DNA of 64,000 nt. Origin: Lunularia cruciata (Eukaryota; Streptophyta; Marchantiopsida; Lunulariales; Lunulariaceae). The translations under genes were made by a program, and so were the position numbers. The stretch spans positions 58,415,945 to 58,479,944 of the forward strand of contig OX419755.1 in assembly GCA_948567375.1 (NCBI GenBank), read 5' to 3'. How positions within the stretch are numbered: position 1 is the first letter of the stretch; each line of letters opens with the position of its first letter. Below, piece after piece: positions 1-12,990 of the stretch. The notes beneath the pieces are model-generated. The model ran no database searches, was not told where the DNA came from, and saw only the letters and a program-made list of their open reading frames with translations.

Positions 1-1411
1 ATTAGAGCATCCAATAGAGGAGTGGACCAAAGATGCACCCGGTACAAGAACTAGTTACCAACAATCATTGCATTCTTAAGACTTTTTTGTTCCAAGCACC
101 CAAGAACCAATTGGTCAAAGACCACACAAAGAAAAGGGCCTAGTTCAAGAGGAGGAGAGTCTATATCCATCCTCTTAGTCGTCCAACTCACATGAATTCC
201 TCCCGCCGCCAAGTATACCTATCAAAGAAGAACCTCAAACACAAGAGAGAAGCAGAGAGAGAAGAGGTGGAAGGCAAACAAGATGGGGAATGGGAGCATG
301 AGAATGAGTCACAAAAGCAAATAAAAGTTTGTCGTGTGAGATACCTTCCTCTTCCATACTTGCAGCTTTTAGGGAGGATTTTTTAGATCTATCAAGATTG
401 AGAAGTGAAGCAATGAAACCCAAAGAAAGGTATAAGTTGGCCAAAATTGAAGCTCACAAGATGGAAAAAATGGAGAAGTTGCATGTTAACAAGATGGTAA
501 AAATGAAGAAGGTAAGACTAAAGGGAGAAATAGAAATTTTTTTATTGAATTTGAAGGTGGAGAAAAAGAAGATCAAAGAAAGATTGGGAAAATCCAAGAG
601 ATATCATTCCATCATACTAGAATTTGCAAAAGTGAGGAAAACATTGTCCAAAATTAAGAGTATATTGAGTTTACTCTCTCACTTGATGATTACTCCTCTC
701 CCAATAGAGAGTTTTAGTAGTGATCCTATAGTGCAAATAAGTGTCAGTTCAAGTGAGAATGAGTAGTACTACAATGCAAGTGAGAATGATTAGTACTGCA
801 ATGCAAGTGAGATTGACTAATGTTAGGCCATAGAAATAGAGAGTGAGAGTACAAGACTATGGATGTGTTACTTGGTTTGAAGTGCAAGTAGCATTCAAGT
901 GAAAATTGAAGTGAAGCAAGTTTGAACGACAATGGAAATGCAACCTATTTGCCTACTTGTAACCTTTGGACCTTGGTATCTAAGTATATGATCGACTAAA
1001 TTGTGATAAAGTGTTATGATTGACTTATTCTACAAGTGACTGTCACATTTTTTTATTGACTTTGTCTTCTATTGGTTGATGTTGTCAAGGTTTGGGCCTT
1101 TGGTATTGGGCCAACATTGTCCCAACTCAATTCATCATTGGGGTTTTGTAGCAAAGTAGCTCTACTTTTTGCCATTGACATACAATTTAATCAGGCATTG
1201 TGAGTGTTTTATTGTGCTTTCTCTCCTATTTTTCAAACAAGCTATCCCAATTTTGTTGGGTTTTGCCAAGGTTGTGCCAATCCAACCTTAGGATATTGTC
1301 GCATCCCATGTTAATGTATTGTTGGGTATCATTATCAATCAACGTTTGGCATTGTTGTGTTCAATGATGGGTATTGCTATGGTATCACCCAATAATGTTG
1401 TTGTGTCCAAT
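1..1411. other. Transposon-flanking AT-rich stretch without a recognisable gene
   Basis: No known family is recognised here. A lysine-rich open frame runs at 329-766 on the plus strand (145 codons, many Lys/Glu/Met), which looks like purine-rich low-complexity sequence or a transposon remnant rather than a conserved gene. Positions about 752-820 hold a short imperfect tandem repeat of about 29 bp (three units sharing AATGCAAGTGAGA). The right end is the insertion site of element A, and the last five bases (CCAAT, 1407-1411) are one copy of its target-site duplication. Confidence 0.5.
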
Positions 1412-2154
1412 TGTAATACTCCAAGGATAAGAGGAGAGAGAAAACACAAATTTCACACTCAATCATCCAATGCCCCAAAGGAGCACCTTCTCTTTATTAT
1501 ATAAACAAAGAGGATCTCCTCCAAGGAAGCTCCACCATAGGGTTAGGCACAAATATAGATGACATGTCAGCAAGCTCCACCCTTGGATTACTTACTTGGA
1601 TGGATGACATGTCGGTCCTGGTCCTATCTGGTTGGTCAAACAAGCTTTGACTAGAGGGAATCTTTTAGAGAATCTTCTTGTAGGAATCTCAGAATCATGT
1701 GAGTGAGGTATTTTTGGAAAGCTCTTGACAAGACAAAGCAAGAGGGAGGGAAGGACATCATGTCTTCTGTTGGGGAGGGGGGGGGTTTTGCAAAGGTTTG
1801 AGGCCTAATTCATCCGTTTAGGCCTCCAATATTGCCTTCAAAGATTTCAAGTATATTTTGGTTCCTACTCTATTAGTAGAAGTCCCCTTTTGGTGATACT
1901 TCTTTCTGATCTATTTAGTCCATCATGTGTAACATCATTCCAGATGTTACCAAACCAATTCTCACCTTTAAATCATATGTCTAGCTATTGGTTCTAATGT
2001 ATTCAAGTCTATTTCGGTTTCTACACTATTAGTAGAAGTACTCTTTTGGTAATACTTCTATCTGATCTATTTTGACCATCATGTATAACATCATTCCAGA
2101 TGTTACTAAACCAAATTTCACATCTAGATCATATAGCTAGCTCTTGGTATTATA
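1412..2154 (-). repeat. 3' LTR of element A
   Basis: This 743-bp LTR matches 7243-7980 over its whole length with scattered substitutions and small indels. It ends one base before the polypurine tract of the element. Confidence 0.92.
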
Positions 2155-2155
2155 G

Positions 2156-2171
2156 ACCTCCCTCCTTTTAA
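2156..2171 (-). promoter_or_regulatory. Polypurine tract of element A
   Basis: On the minus strand this reads AAAAGGAGGGAGG plus flanking bases and lies immediately before the 3' LTR. That is the expected position of the plus-strand primer for reverse transcription. Confidence 0.8.
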
Positions 2172-2234
2172 GACGTAACATCCTCATTGTGCAATTGTTG
2201 CTCAAACGCTTGCACCAACACCGGTGCATGTGTC

Positions 2235-5200
2235 AAATTGGCAGCATGCTCCTAGGTTGCTTCAAAGAGAGAGTAACCTATCCAATGTACTATATAGTCC
2301 ACCCGCAAATGGGAAGTACCACACATGCGTTTTTGGAGAATATGCTCAACTTCATATTCCTACATGCCATCAATAAGTGTCAGATAAGGTCAAATGTCTT
2401 GTGTGGAATGACATTAGCCTGATTGTGGAGCATATCTGTGTATTAGGGAAACATGGAACATTAGATGGATCTTCATGTGTGGTGGTAGCTCAAGGTGATA
2501 GGCCACAACGCCGACTCAACAAAGAATCAAGAAAGGCCCAATAAAATGAGGTCTAAGCTTACGAGGTCCAACTAATGTGAGGTTGGTTGTTGATAGCCAC
2601 ACTTGATCCCCAACATTGAACTCCATGTGCATATAGTGTGCATCATTTTACTGCTTTTGTCAATTTTGTGCAATCAATAATCTGTGTTTGGCGCTCTTCA
2701 CACCTTGTTGGATTTTAGAAACAAATGTGTTGACTGCATCGACCTTAGTAGCCACCAGACGGATCTTCATCAAGCTAGAAGGTGTGAAGGGATGCTCACC
2801 ATATGTGAGAAAGAATAGAGTGACCAGGGTGGATGCATTCATTGAATTGTTGTAAGTGAATTCCACCAACGGGAGTAGGTGTCCCACCTCTCTTGCTCTT
2901 CTAAGGTGAAGCCGTGTAACATGTCTTCAATAGTGCAATTTGCCCACTCTATTTTTCCATCTATTTGTAGGTGGTAAGCTATGGACATGGCCAACTTGGT
3001 TTTGCAGAAACCAAAGAGTGTTTGCCAAAACAAACTAGTGAATTGAATGCCTTTATCGGTGATGAGTACTCGAGACAAGCCACGGTGAGAGAAGAGTACA
3101 TCTAAATATAATTGAGCTAGTTGTGGGGCGGTCACATCCTTGGTGGTAGGGCATACATGAATCATTTTGCTTAGCTGGTCCACAAAGACCACAATGGGGT
3201 CAAATCTTGAGGTGGTCTTGGTTAATTCACAAACAAGATCCATACTCACCTATTCCCAATGTTGGGCAGGAGTGGGGAGAGGTTGAAAGAGCCCTCAACG
3301 AGCTTGATTAGAAGCTTTGTTCTATTGACAAAGTAGATAGCTACGCACGTAATCCATCACATCGTTGCTCATCTTGGGCCAATAGTAATGGCGCTAGACT
3401 GCATCCAAGATCTTGTCCACTCCAACATGACCTGCAATAGCCGAATCATAACATTCCGCTATAATGGTGGTGCGTAATTTTGGAACATTTGGGATCCATA
3501 ATCTGCCATCACAAAAGGTGAGTCCTTGGGTGTTGGTGACACCTTTGGATGATTGTGCTTCTAAAATCTATAGATCAGCTTTTGTAACAGCCAGAATCTC
3601 TAGCCAGAATTCAAGGTTAATCTTAACCTCTACCACCAAGTTGTTTGCCATTGGCATGCGGGTAAATGCATATGCAAGTTACTTCTTAACTTCCATGTAG
3701 GTGATTGTCATGTTGAAGCATTGTTGCCACTCTACCCACCAAATCTGGTGATGAGATAGATCCTTCTACGTCTTGAGGTAGACTAGAGGTTTGTGGTCTA
3801 TCTCTACTACAAATGCCTTCTCGCTTAAATAGTGCTTCCAATGCTTGGTTGTAAGAACGATGGACAACTCTTCTCATTTTGTGGTGTGGTAGTTGCGCTT
3901 TGCCGATAACAACTTTTGAGAGAAATATGCAATTGGATGCCATCCGTCATGCTTCTCTTGTTATAGTTCTGCTCCTATTGCTATGCCTCATGCATCTATA
4001 GCCAACTTGATTGGACGTTTTGGGTCATACCACTTCAAGATTGGTGCATGTAGCAAGGCGGCTTTCAATTCTTGAAAGGCCAACTCTTGTGCAATTCCCC
4101 ATGTCCACTTCTTCCTCTTGCCAAGTAGTGCCATTAAAGGCTGTGCAACCTTGGAGAAGTCCTTGACAACTCTATGATAGAATCCCATCAACCCCAAGAA
4201 GCTCTTGAGTTGAGTCTGATCTTCTGGGGCACTCCATTTTTGAATGACCTCAATTTTATCCATCAATACTTGAATGCTCTCTGCACTTACTCTATGCCCC
4301 AAGTAGTCTACTTCAGACTTGTCAAACTCGCACTTTGAGATTTTGGCATACAATCAATTATGTCTTAGAATCTGGAGGACTTCTCATAGATGTTGTTTGT
4401 GTTTTTTCATCGTGCTACTTTATACTAAGATGTTGTCCATGAAGACAATAACAAACTTATCCAAGAATGGATGAAATATGTCATTCATTAGACTCATGAA
4501 AGTGGCAGGTGCATTGGTGAGGCCAAAAGGCATCACAAGATACTCAAAGTAGTCATTACTTGGTTTGTACACATCTTCCTCTACAATTTGGATTTGATTG
4601 TAACCACTCCGCAAGTCCTATTTGGTGAAGTATCTTGCTCCATGGAGTTGATCAAACAGGTCATCCATGCAAGTTAAGGGGTATTTGTTCTTCACTATTT
4701 GCTAATTGAGACCCCAATAGTCAATGCACATGCGTATTGTACCATCTTTCTTCTTCACAAACAAGACAAGAGCCCCAAATGGTAATACGCTAAGTTGGAT
4801 GAACCCTTTTTGCAACATCTCTTCAATTTGAGTCTTACACTCCTCCAACTCATGAGGGTGATAGGAAATATAGGGCCTTACAAGGAGGTGTCTTCACCGG
4901 GAGTGTCTCAATTTTATGATCTACTCTCCTTTTTGGTGGTAATCCTGAGGGTAGATCATTGGGAAAGACATCTTGAAACTCATCCATAACATCTTTCAAT
5001 TTCTTAGGAATGTGTCCATCAAGTTATGCACTCTAGACTTCTCTTATTAGACCCATGAAACATCTATCGGTCTTATAAACAATTGCCATCCCTATGACAT
5101 ACAAAGACAGTTCTTGCCTATGTGATTTTTCTTTAACCCCAATGATTGACCATTGGTGGGTTCTCACTACTTTCTTCCTCCAATCTACCATAGGGTTGTA

Positions 5201-6581
5201 ATGCTCCATCTTTGGCATGCCTAAGATTGCATCATAATGAGCTAATTGTATCACTCGCCACTCAATTGTTTCCTGATATCCTCCTATAGAGAGTGTTACC
5301 TATCTAGGTAATGATTCAATCCTCTTTGTTTGCTCATTAGGAAACTCTACTTCTTCACTCTCATCTCTCTCTAGCTCCATTCCAAATCTTATTGCAAGAG
5401 AGCGAGACAAGAATTTTTCTGGTGCTCTTGGATCTATTAATACTCTCACTTGATTGCCTTCTAGGACTCCATTCACAACAATCAATTATGAGGTTGCCTT
5501 TTGGGACTTTGTGCATTTTTCTTCTTCCTTCCCTCGCTTCTTTGCTTCCTTATTGAGCTAGTAAGGCCACAAGGTACATTTATTGATCTTTGATTTCCAA
5601 AGTGATTTTCATCTCATCCTCTTCAGTGCACCTCTCCATGTTGTTCAAAGATTGCTTATATGAAGGCCAAGTGCCGTTAGAGAAACGAGCATGAATTTTA
5701 GTAGATATGTGCTCAAAACGGCCACAACTTTAACAACGGCATTTTTCCCCTTGTGGGACTCCATCTCTTTGTTCTTCTACCCGTCCACGCTCTCCTTGAA
5801 GCGGTCGTACTCCTGGATCTCAAAATCGAAGGTTGCCTAATTCCATTGGTACTGGTCCACCCATGTGTGGCATTTTTGCTTGATAATGATGAAGGTGGAA
5901 CTACTTCTTCACCTCCACCCAATGCTCATGCTATTCTCTATGCACAAGCAATGGCTTCAAATACCATGCGAGGATTTTGCACCATGACTTCTTGGCGAAT
6001 CCGCTCCTTCAACCCTCATTTAAAATTGTTGAGAGCCTCTATTGGACTCATGTTGGTAATTGCAACTTGTAGATCCTGAAATGCCTCCACATACTCTTGT
6101 ATGCTGTTCTTTTGTCTCAATCCCCTAGTCAAATTTGGGTCATCTGCACAAAATCCACCGAATGGAAATTCTTCAGCAATCCTTCTTGCATTGCTGTCCA
6201 TGTGACCTCCTTTCTATCTGCCAACATGGATCATTCTCAAGCATCATACCATGTGAGGGATATATTGGTCAAGTACCCACATGCAAACACGCATGCAACA
6301 TGCTCCATGATCTTTGTTGAGAACAATCAGAAATATCAATTCATTCTTGAGATCCAATTTTCCACTACTCCTATCGTATGCTGCCCCTTGTAAGGCTTGA
6401 TGTTGCAGGTCTTCTTCATCCGGAGTAGCAATGTGGCTTCATCGTTGATAAGGTTTGTAGGCAAGGGTGCCTCTCCAAGTACTTCAATTGCAGCAATTGG
6501 GTTTTGAGATGGCTCTTCTTCTTGCATTGCTTGATCATTCTTGAGGATCAACACTTGACTTTGTAATGTCTCCATGGTCAT
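2235..6581 (-). pseudogene. gag-pol remnant of element A (chromodomain integrase)
   Basis: Broken minus-strand frames follow the usual gypsy order. Gag lies at about 5700-6581, starting with a Met-Thr-Met-Glu-Thr-Leu segment almost identical to that of element B. A degenerate zinc knuckle is near 5715-5760. Protease is at 5300-5485 (LIDPRAPEKFLS around the catalytic Asp) with the downstream LGMP block near 5200. RT spans about 4420-4990, with [17 protein letters not shown] and a catalytic box reading FMDN instead of xxDD. RNase H is at about 3686-4353. The integrase core is at 2660-3249 (FVDQLSKMIHV, then ITDKGIQF, an Asp-x-Gly box). A chromodomain lies at about 2235-2385 (EYEVEHIL, then a TAG in place of the conserved Trp codon). 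None of these frames can give a complete polyprotein. Confidence 0.88.
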
Positions 6582-7228
6582 CTTAATCTCTCAAAATCCC
6601 TTGCATTCCTTGCACCAGCTCTTGCAATTGCGGATCCATGGTTCCTACAACACTCAATTGCTAATGTCTACTTCAATCCAGAGTCAATATGATCACTCTA
6701 GAAGTTACACAAACTATCAAAACTACCATTGGGACCTCAGAAGCTATCACTCATTCATAATACTCCTCACCAAAATTCCTAACCACAAAATCTCTAAACA
6801 TCACTTTTGGTCTCACTACATAATGAATTTCTACTTGAGTGTTGAAATGAAGAGGATTTGGGACATTCACATCTATTTCATCATAATAGAATGTAGATAT
6901 TCAAATCCTACTCTCTATCGTATACCACCATAGGTAAAATCACCGGTTTTGGTGAGTTCATCACCATGTCCATGAATTCTGCTCCAAAGTAATAACCTAG
7001 CAATACTCTTATTTGCTCATGCTAGATATACATAACCTTGATGTGGAATGGATTCAAGAATGGAAAGCTAGGTGCGGGAAATTATCCTCCCGGTGCATGC
7101 ATCCTATTCACTCTCTGAAGTCCTTCCTAAGTCTAGCAATTACTTTATGTTCTCCACCTCAAATACTCAGTTTTAGTAGTTTGTGTTCTTCCAAGAGGGT
7201 TGATCCACTCTCTTGGACTAAAACAATT

Positions 7229-7241
7229 GGTTCTGATACCA
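7229..7241 (-). promoter_or_regulatory. Primer-binding site of element A (tRNA-iMet type)
   Basis: The minus strand reads TGGTATCAGAACC, one base inside the 5' LTR. It differs by one base from the TGGTATCAGAGCC complement of initiator-Met tRNA that is usual for plant gypsy elements. Confidence 0.85.
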
Positions 7242-7242
7242 T

Positions 7243-7980
7243 TGTAATACTCCAAGGACAAGAGGAAAGAGAAAACATAGATTTCACTCTCAATCATCGA
7301 TGCCCCAAAGGAGCACCTTCTCTTTTTTTATATAGACAAAGAAGATCTCCTCCAAGGAAGCTCCACCATAGGATTAGGCACACAAATAGGTGACATGTCA
7401 GCAAGCTCCATCCTTGGATTATTTACTTGGATAGATGACATGTTGGTCTTGTTACTATTTGGTTGGCCAAACAAGCTTTGCCAGAGGGAATCTTTTTGGG
7501 AATCTTCCTATAGGAAACTTAGAATCATGTGGATGAGGTACCATTGGAAAGCTCTCAATGAGACAAAGCAGGGGGAGGGAAGGCCAGCCTTTTCACCACT
7601 AGGGGGAGTGGATCTTTACATTTTTGAGGCCTAATTCATCCGTTTAGGCCTCCAAAATTACCTTCAAAGATTTTAAGTATATTTTGGTTCCTACTCTATT
7701 AGTAGAAGTCCACTTTTGGTGATATCTCTTTTTGGTCTGTTTAGTCTATCATGTGTAACATCATATCAAATGTTATCAAACCAATTCTCACCTTTAAATC
7801 ATATGTCTAGCTATTGGTTCTAAGGTTTTCAAGTCTATTTTGGTTTCTGCCCTATTACTAGAAGTACTCTTTTGGTGATACTTCTATCTAATCTATTTTG
7901 ACCATCATGTATAATATCATTCTAGATGTTACCAAACCAAATTTCACATCTAGATCATATGGCTAGCTCTTGGTATTACA
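7243..7980 (-). repeat. 5' LTR of element A
   Basis: This 738-bp LTR ends in GTATTACA at 7973-7980 on the plus strand and is followed directly by the CCAAT duplication. It pairs with the LTR at 1412-2154 and is also homologous to the LTR of element B at 12252-12990 in inverted orientation. Confidence 0.93.
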
Positions 7981-7985
7981 CCAAT

Positions 7986-9300
7986 CTTGAGTATTGTTGT
8001 CTAACACCAAGGTATCATTGAGGTATTGTCATGTTTAACCATGGTATCTTGGTGGGGTGTTTTTTATTTCTTAAAAAGGTATGCAATGCAAATAAATATT
8101 CTTTAAACTGTTTACATTAAGAGTCACAAGGGTGTCATAAAGGCGCACAAACTAAGAAGGCAAGTGAACCCCACTGATTGAAAGCAAAGAACTCAAAGGA
8201 GAAAGTGAACATATGTATATGGAGTGAACATGTGTATATAGAATATAAGTGTGCATGATACCCAATCTAAATGTCCAGTAATGGAATGAAAAAACAACAA
8301 GTTCAAGTACTCCTACTATACATGAAATGCTCAAATATAAACGGCCAAGCTTGCAAAAGAAATGAGTGCAAAAACAAATGAATGCAAAAGCAATTAGGAA
8401 AAGTACTCCTATTTGAATGAAGTGCTTGAATATGAATAGTCAAGCACAAGCTCTTATATAAATGGCCAAGAATGCAAAAGCAATGAGGACAAAGTACTTC
8501 TACTATACATGAAGTGTTGGAACATCAACATCAACTTGCACATGCTAGAATGGAAATGGCCAAGAATGTAATGAGTATAGAGTACTCCTTATATACATGA
8601 ACTACTCAAATATAAATAGCTAAAACAATGAGAACAAGTACTCCTACTATACATGAAAGAGATTACAATAGAAATGTACTAAGACATGGGGGTGCAATGT
8701 TTATATCCTCTATGTCCATGGCATCCAATCTAGCCTCAAACTTGGCAGAGGCCTTAGATAAAAGGTGCTCTATTATGATATGCTCCAATGTTGCATCAAT
8801 GAGCCTAATGAGGGGTCTTTGAATATACATTGGACTATATCTCCAAAGAAGATCCCACTCTCCATTATGCATGAGAGATCTTGGATTGTGACAACTAAAC
8901 ACTCAAAAGGGTCAACACTTTACTCCATAAGCCGATATGAAGGCCACTCCTCAATAAGGAATTCAATAGTTGAATGCAAGCCTATGCTAAATCTATCTAA
9001 GAGAGCCTTCAATGGGTAGCATCATGAGCATGAGTGTACTAGAATACACTAGAATGCAAAGGAGTAAATGACAAGGATAGTTAATACCATGGAGATCGTT
9101 CCTACAATAGATAAGAAAGCACTATCTACTATCAAAATATCTTACACTGGTAAACCTAATGTAGTAAATGCACTATAAGGTTTAAAGATATAATCCTCAT
9201 AACAGTTCCTATATCCATCCATGTCATCCAACACACCCATGAGACAAGCACCGGTCTATACACCATTAGATAGTAAACCACGACCCCACATGTCCCTCAA
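7986..9300. other. Inter-element DNA with an imperfect tandem-repeat block
   Basis: No gene is recognised. From about 8260 to 8665 the sequence is built of roughly 100-bp degenerate units that each contain AGTACTCCTACTATACATGAA, ATATAAAT(A/G)GCCAAG and GCAAAAGCAATGAG-like words, so it is an old minisatellite. The part from 8670 to 9300 shows no repeat or domain that I can support. Confidence 0.6.
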
Positions 9301-10250
9301 AGATGTTGGAAATCCTATCAAGTGTTATCAAGGGTTTGAGCACGCTCCTTTCTGTGTTCTCTTTCATTGAGAAAGCCCCATCATTACTCTTCTTCTTGAT
9401 TGGAAGGGACCTTTGCATCTTCCCTGCATCCTCCTTGAGTCCTTTCCGGTCTGATGATTTTTCTTTGGGAAATTGTATAAAAAGTTGTAGCTCTTTGCTG
9501 CTTCTTTCTTTGTAAACCAGGCCTATGAATACTCAGCTTCCCTCCCTTCCAACAGCACAAAGTTATTGAGGCTCAATGCCCTTATATTGCATCCCTAGGA
9601 GTAGATCGCTGCTTCTCTCCTTCCCTTTAATTCAGCAGCTGCATTTCCCTCTTAGAACCATGTGGCTCCATATTTTCAAGAGTCCATTCAAAGACTAAAA
9701 TAGGTAATTTACTAAGTGCCTTTCAAACAATCTGAAGCTGAATAAAGCAACAGCAATCACTATTGTATTCAAATCAATGGCCACAACATTCAACATAAAG
9801 TTCCATTGACCGATTTTCTCTAAAGATAAAGACGTTCATAAAAATTGCCATGAAACTCCTTTGTTTTTACCAACAAGGAAAAACTACTACCATTGATCCT
9901 CAAATGCAAGCTCAGAGGCACACTTTACGGCCACCTCTTTGCCAAGCATAGAGATATAATCTCTTCCTATTTAGGCTCCATCAAAATATTCAAGCAATTC
10001 CATCTGTAGGTGAATTAGTATTGTGCATCTATTTTGCTCGAGACATTAAAGCTCTTAGTAGCACTTTTCTCTTCCACTTTCTCAAACAAAGAAGAAATCA
10101 CATCACCACACCACGCATGGCTATTGGAATTTGCTTCCTCTAGGGGTTTCTTGTTGATCCTAGAGTTTACTTACACCGTCACCATCTCTGTAAATTCCAA
10201 GCCAAAGACCTCTCTGCACAAGGATCCCAAAAGAAGTCCTTACACATAAA
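9301..10250. other. Non-coding stretch, nothing recognised
   Basis: Only short open frames occur, with no domain, no splice-consistent exon pair and no transposon motif. It merges into the pyrimidine-rich tract that follows. Confidence 0.5.
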
Positions 10251-10254
10251 TATA

Positions 10255-11195
10255 GATAGACTCTTGTGGCTCCCTTCCTTCTTCTCCTTTTCACCTCCTT
10301 AGGTACTTGAAGAGTTCTCTCTGCTCTGATTTCCCATTCCTCTCTCTTTCTTTTCTTTTTGTTTTGTTTCTTCTCTCTGCCTTCCTATTTCTTGATCCCT
10401 CTTTGCCTTCCAATGGTTTCTTGCTATCTATTGTTTCTTTCTTATCTCTCTCTCTCTTCCTTTTGATTCCTTTCTCTTGATTTCCTATCTCTCCCTCTCT
10501 GCCTTTCTATCTTCAATTCTTCTCTCTGCCTTCTTGTTTCTTGATTCCTCTCTCTACCTTCTTGTTTTTCAATTCCCTCTCTACCTTTTGATGATTTACT
10601 TTCCTTTGTTTCTATTTTCTTTTCCTCTTTTCCTTTTAATGCTCTTCTCTTGATTTCTTGTTTCACTCTCCTTGCTGTTTTGTCTTCAATCCTTCTATTT
10701 TCTTTTCCTCTCTTTGCCTTTTTATTTCTCCATTCCTCTCTCTGCCTTCTTGTTTCTTGATTCCTCTTTCCTTTTGATGATTTCCTACTTTCCTTTGTTT
10801 TTTTTTTTCCTTTCCTCTCTTCTTTTCAATGCACTAATTCTCCCTCTCTATGTTTTTGTCTTTGATTCTTCTCTCAGCCTTCTTGTTTCTTAATTCCTCT
10901 CTCTCTACCTTTGTGTTTCTTGATTCCTCTCTTTGCCTTCCTATTCCTTGATTCCTCTTGATCCTTTCGATGATTTCTTACTTTCCTTTGTTTCTATTTT
11001 CTTTTCCTCTCTTTGCCTTCATGTTTCTTGATTTGTCTCTACCTTTTGATTATTTCTTGCTTTCCTTTGTTTCTGTTTTCCTTTCCTCTCTTTGCCTTCC
11101 TATTTCTGATTCCTTTTTGCCTTCCTATCTTTGATTCTTTTCTCTACCTTCCTGATTGATTCCTTCCAAAAAAACCTTTCTCTCTACTTGTGGCT
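10255..11195. repeat. Long pyrimidine-rich degenerate minisatellite
   Basis: For about 940 bases the plus strand is dominated by C and T, built from degenerate units of about 30 bp around TTCTCTCTGCCTTCTTGTTTCTTGATTCCTC. Variants such as CTTTCCTTTGTTTCTATTTTC recur. The open frames here (for example a Lys/Glu/Arg-rich one on the minus strand) are a by-product of this composition, not genes. Strand asymmetry of this length can adopt triplex structure. Confidence 0.85.
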
Positions 11196-12251
11196 GCCCA
11201 CCACATATAGCAGCCTCTTGTTTGGCAACTATCCAAGTTATAACCTAGAAAGTACTTTTTACTTCAGATAAACATAGTTATTACATATGACACTATTTTA
11301 TGTGGAAAGAAACTCTAATTTCCACAAATACTAAAGTTCACTATTGGAATCCAAAAGCTACTATCTATAACTAGCATTTTTATTAGATCTAAATTATTTT
11401 CTACTAGTGCACCTACCACATCAAATAGCACTAACATATAGATTGTTTTCACGATGATAGCATCAGGTGTTAGGTCAAGCTATGGACTTGAATTGTTTGA
11501 CCTAGATTGTAAGCCTTGGCTTGGCAGAGCAGCATAGAATATGCTTGATAGGAGCAGCGTAGGATGTGCTTGATAGGCATCACCACTCGAACACTTGTGA
11601 GCTTTGTGCCTATTGAGATGATTCAAGCACATGTTGGTAGCAATGGACCGAGTAGATAAGGTATTCTGGAGATACAACCAATGGCTACTATGGAGAGTGG
11701 TCTACTTGGAGTCCATCTAGGTAAGCATGGTCTACTTGGATTACACCCTTGGTCTCCTTGGGATGCAGCTAGAGGATATATGGAGCTTGCAACTTGAGCA
11801 AAGTGAGTTTTTCACATTGAGGTTGGGATATCTAGTGGTTGAGAGCATGACACTACTGCTCCCAAGGGCCATGTCTATCAGCCAATCAGTACGTCTTCCA
11901 CTCATATGACACATATAGAGGATACTTGGGAGCCAGATTTGGGACCTAAGCTTATAGGAGTGGAAAGACAAAGAGTTTAGAGGTTCTTGAGGAGCTATAC
12001 AAGTTGTTTTGCCTTCAACATAAATTATTTGGGTGCTCTAAAAGGACTTGATATTTAAATTGAGCTGACTAGCAATACACTAGTTTCTAACATCCCTATT
12101 GATATAGTGACATGGAGAGAGCATTGATTCAAAGCCAAATAAAGACCTTTTTGAGGTTGATTTGGTAGAAAATTCACATGGAGAGTATGCATCATCTATA
12201 GTGATGCCAACCAAGAAGGATATACATGGCAACTACACAAACAGGCAGATA
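11196..12251. other. Left flank of element B, nothing recognised
   Basis: A short direct duplication of about 24 bp (AGCAGC(A/G)TA(G/G)(A/G)ATGTGCTTGATAGG-like) occurs at about 11525-11575. No gene family or other element is recognised. The insertion point of element B is at 12252. Confidence 0.5.
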
Positions 12252-12990
12252 TGTAATACAAAGAGCTAGCCATATGATCTAGATGTGAAATTTAGTTTGG
12301 TAACATCTAGAATGATGTTCTACATGATGGTCAAAATAGATCAGACAGGAGTATCACCAAAAGAGTATTTTTACTAATAGGGAAAAAACCAAAATAAGCT
12401 TGAAAACCTTAGAACCAATAGCTAGACATGATTTAAAGGTGAAAATTTTTTTGGTAACATTTGGAAGGATATTACACCTGATGGATTAAATAGATCAGAA
12501 ATAAGTATCACCAAGAGGGAACTTCTACTAATAGAGTAGGAACTGAAATATACCTGAAATCTTTGAAGGCAATTTTAGAGACCTAAATAGATGAATTAGC
12601 CCTCAAAAATGTGCAAATTCCTCCCCCCCCAACAAAGGTGAGGCTAGCCTTCCCTTCCCCCTGGTTTGTCTCATTGAGAGCTTTCCAACGGTACCTTACC
12701 CATGTGATTTTGAGATTCCTACAAGAAGATTCCCTAAAAGATTCTCTCTAGTCAAAGCTTGTTTGACCAACCAGATAGGACCTAGACCAACATGTCACCC
12801 ATCCAAGTAAGTAATCCAAGGGTGGATCTTGCTGACATGTCACCTATCTATGTGCCTAATCATATGGTGGAGCTTCCTTGGAGTAGATCCTCTTTGTCTA
12901 TATAATAAAGAGAAGGTGCTCTTTTGGGGCATCAAATGTTTGAGTGTGAAATCTGTATTTTCTCTCTTCTCTTGTCCTTTGAGTATTACA
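12252..12990 (+). repeat. 5' LTR of element B
   Basis: This 739-bp LTR is homologous, in inverted orientation, to both LTRs of element A. It carries the same TGTAATAC/GTATTACA termini. Confidence 0.9.

Larger units (their letters stand above)
1412..7980 (-). mobile_element. Element A: full-length Ty3/gypsy chromovirus, decayed
   Basis: This is a complete LTR retrotransposon on the minus strand. Its two LTRs (1412-2154 and 7243-7980) begin TGTAATAC and end GTATTACA on the element strand, with one base changed in the left copy (GTATTATA read on the plus strand). It is flanked by an identical 5-bp duplication, CCAAT, at 1407-1411 and 7981-7985. Next to the right LTR, plus-strand 7229-7241 reads on the minus strand as TGGTATCAGAACC, close to the primer-binding site for initiator-Met tRNA. 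Next to the left LTR is a polypurine tract (minus strand of about 2156-2171). The interior encodes gag, protease, RT, RNase H, integrase and a chromodomain, all with stops and frameshifts. By eye the LTRs differ at roughly one base in ten, so the insertion is old. It is the same family as element B, in opposite orientation. Confidence 0.93.

Noticed and set aside
329-766. Lys/Glu-rich 145-codon open frame at the left edge
   Set aside because: Low-complexity composition in purine-rich DNA beside transposons, with no domain and no splice or promoter context.
10442-10666. Minus-strand Lys/Glu/Arg-rich open frame
   Set aside because: It is the reverse reading of the pyrimidine minisatellite.
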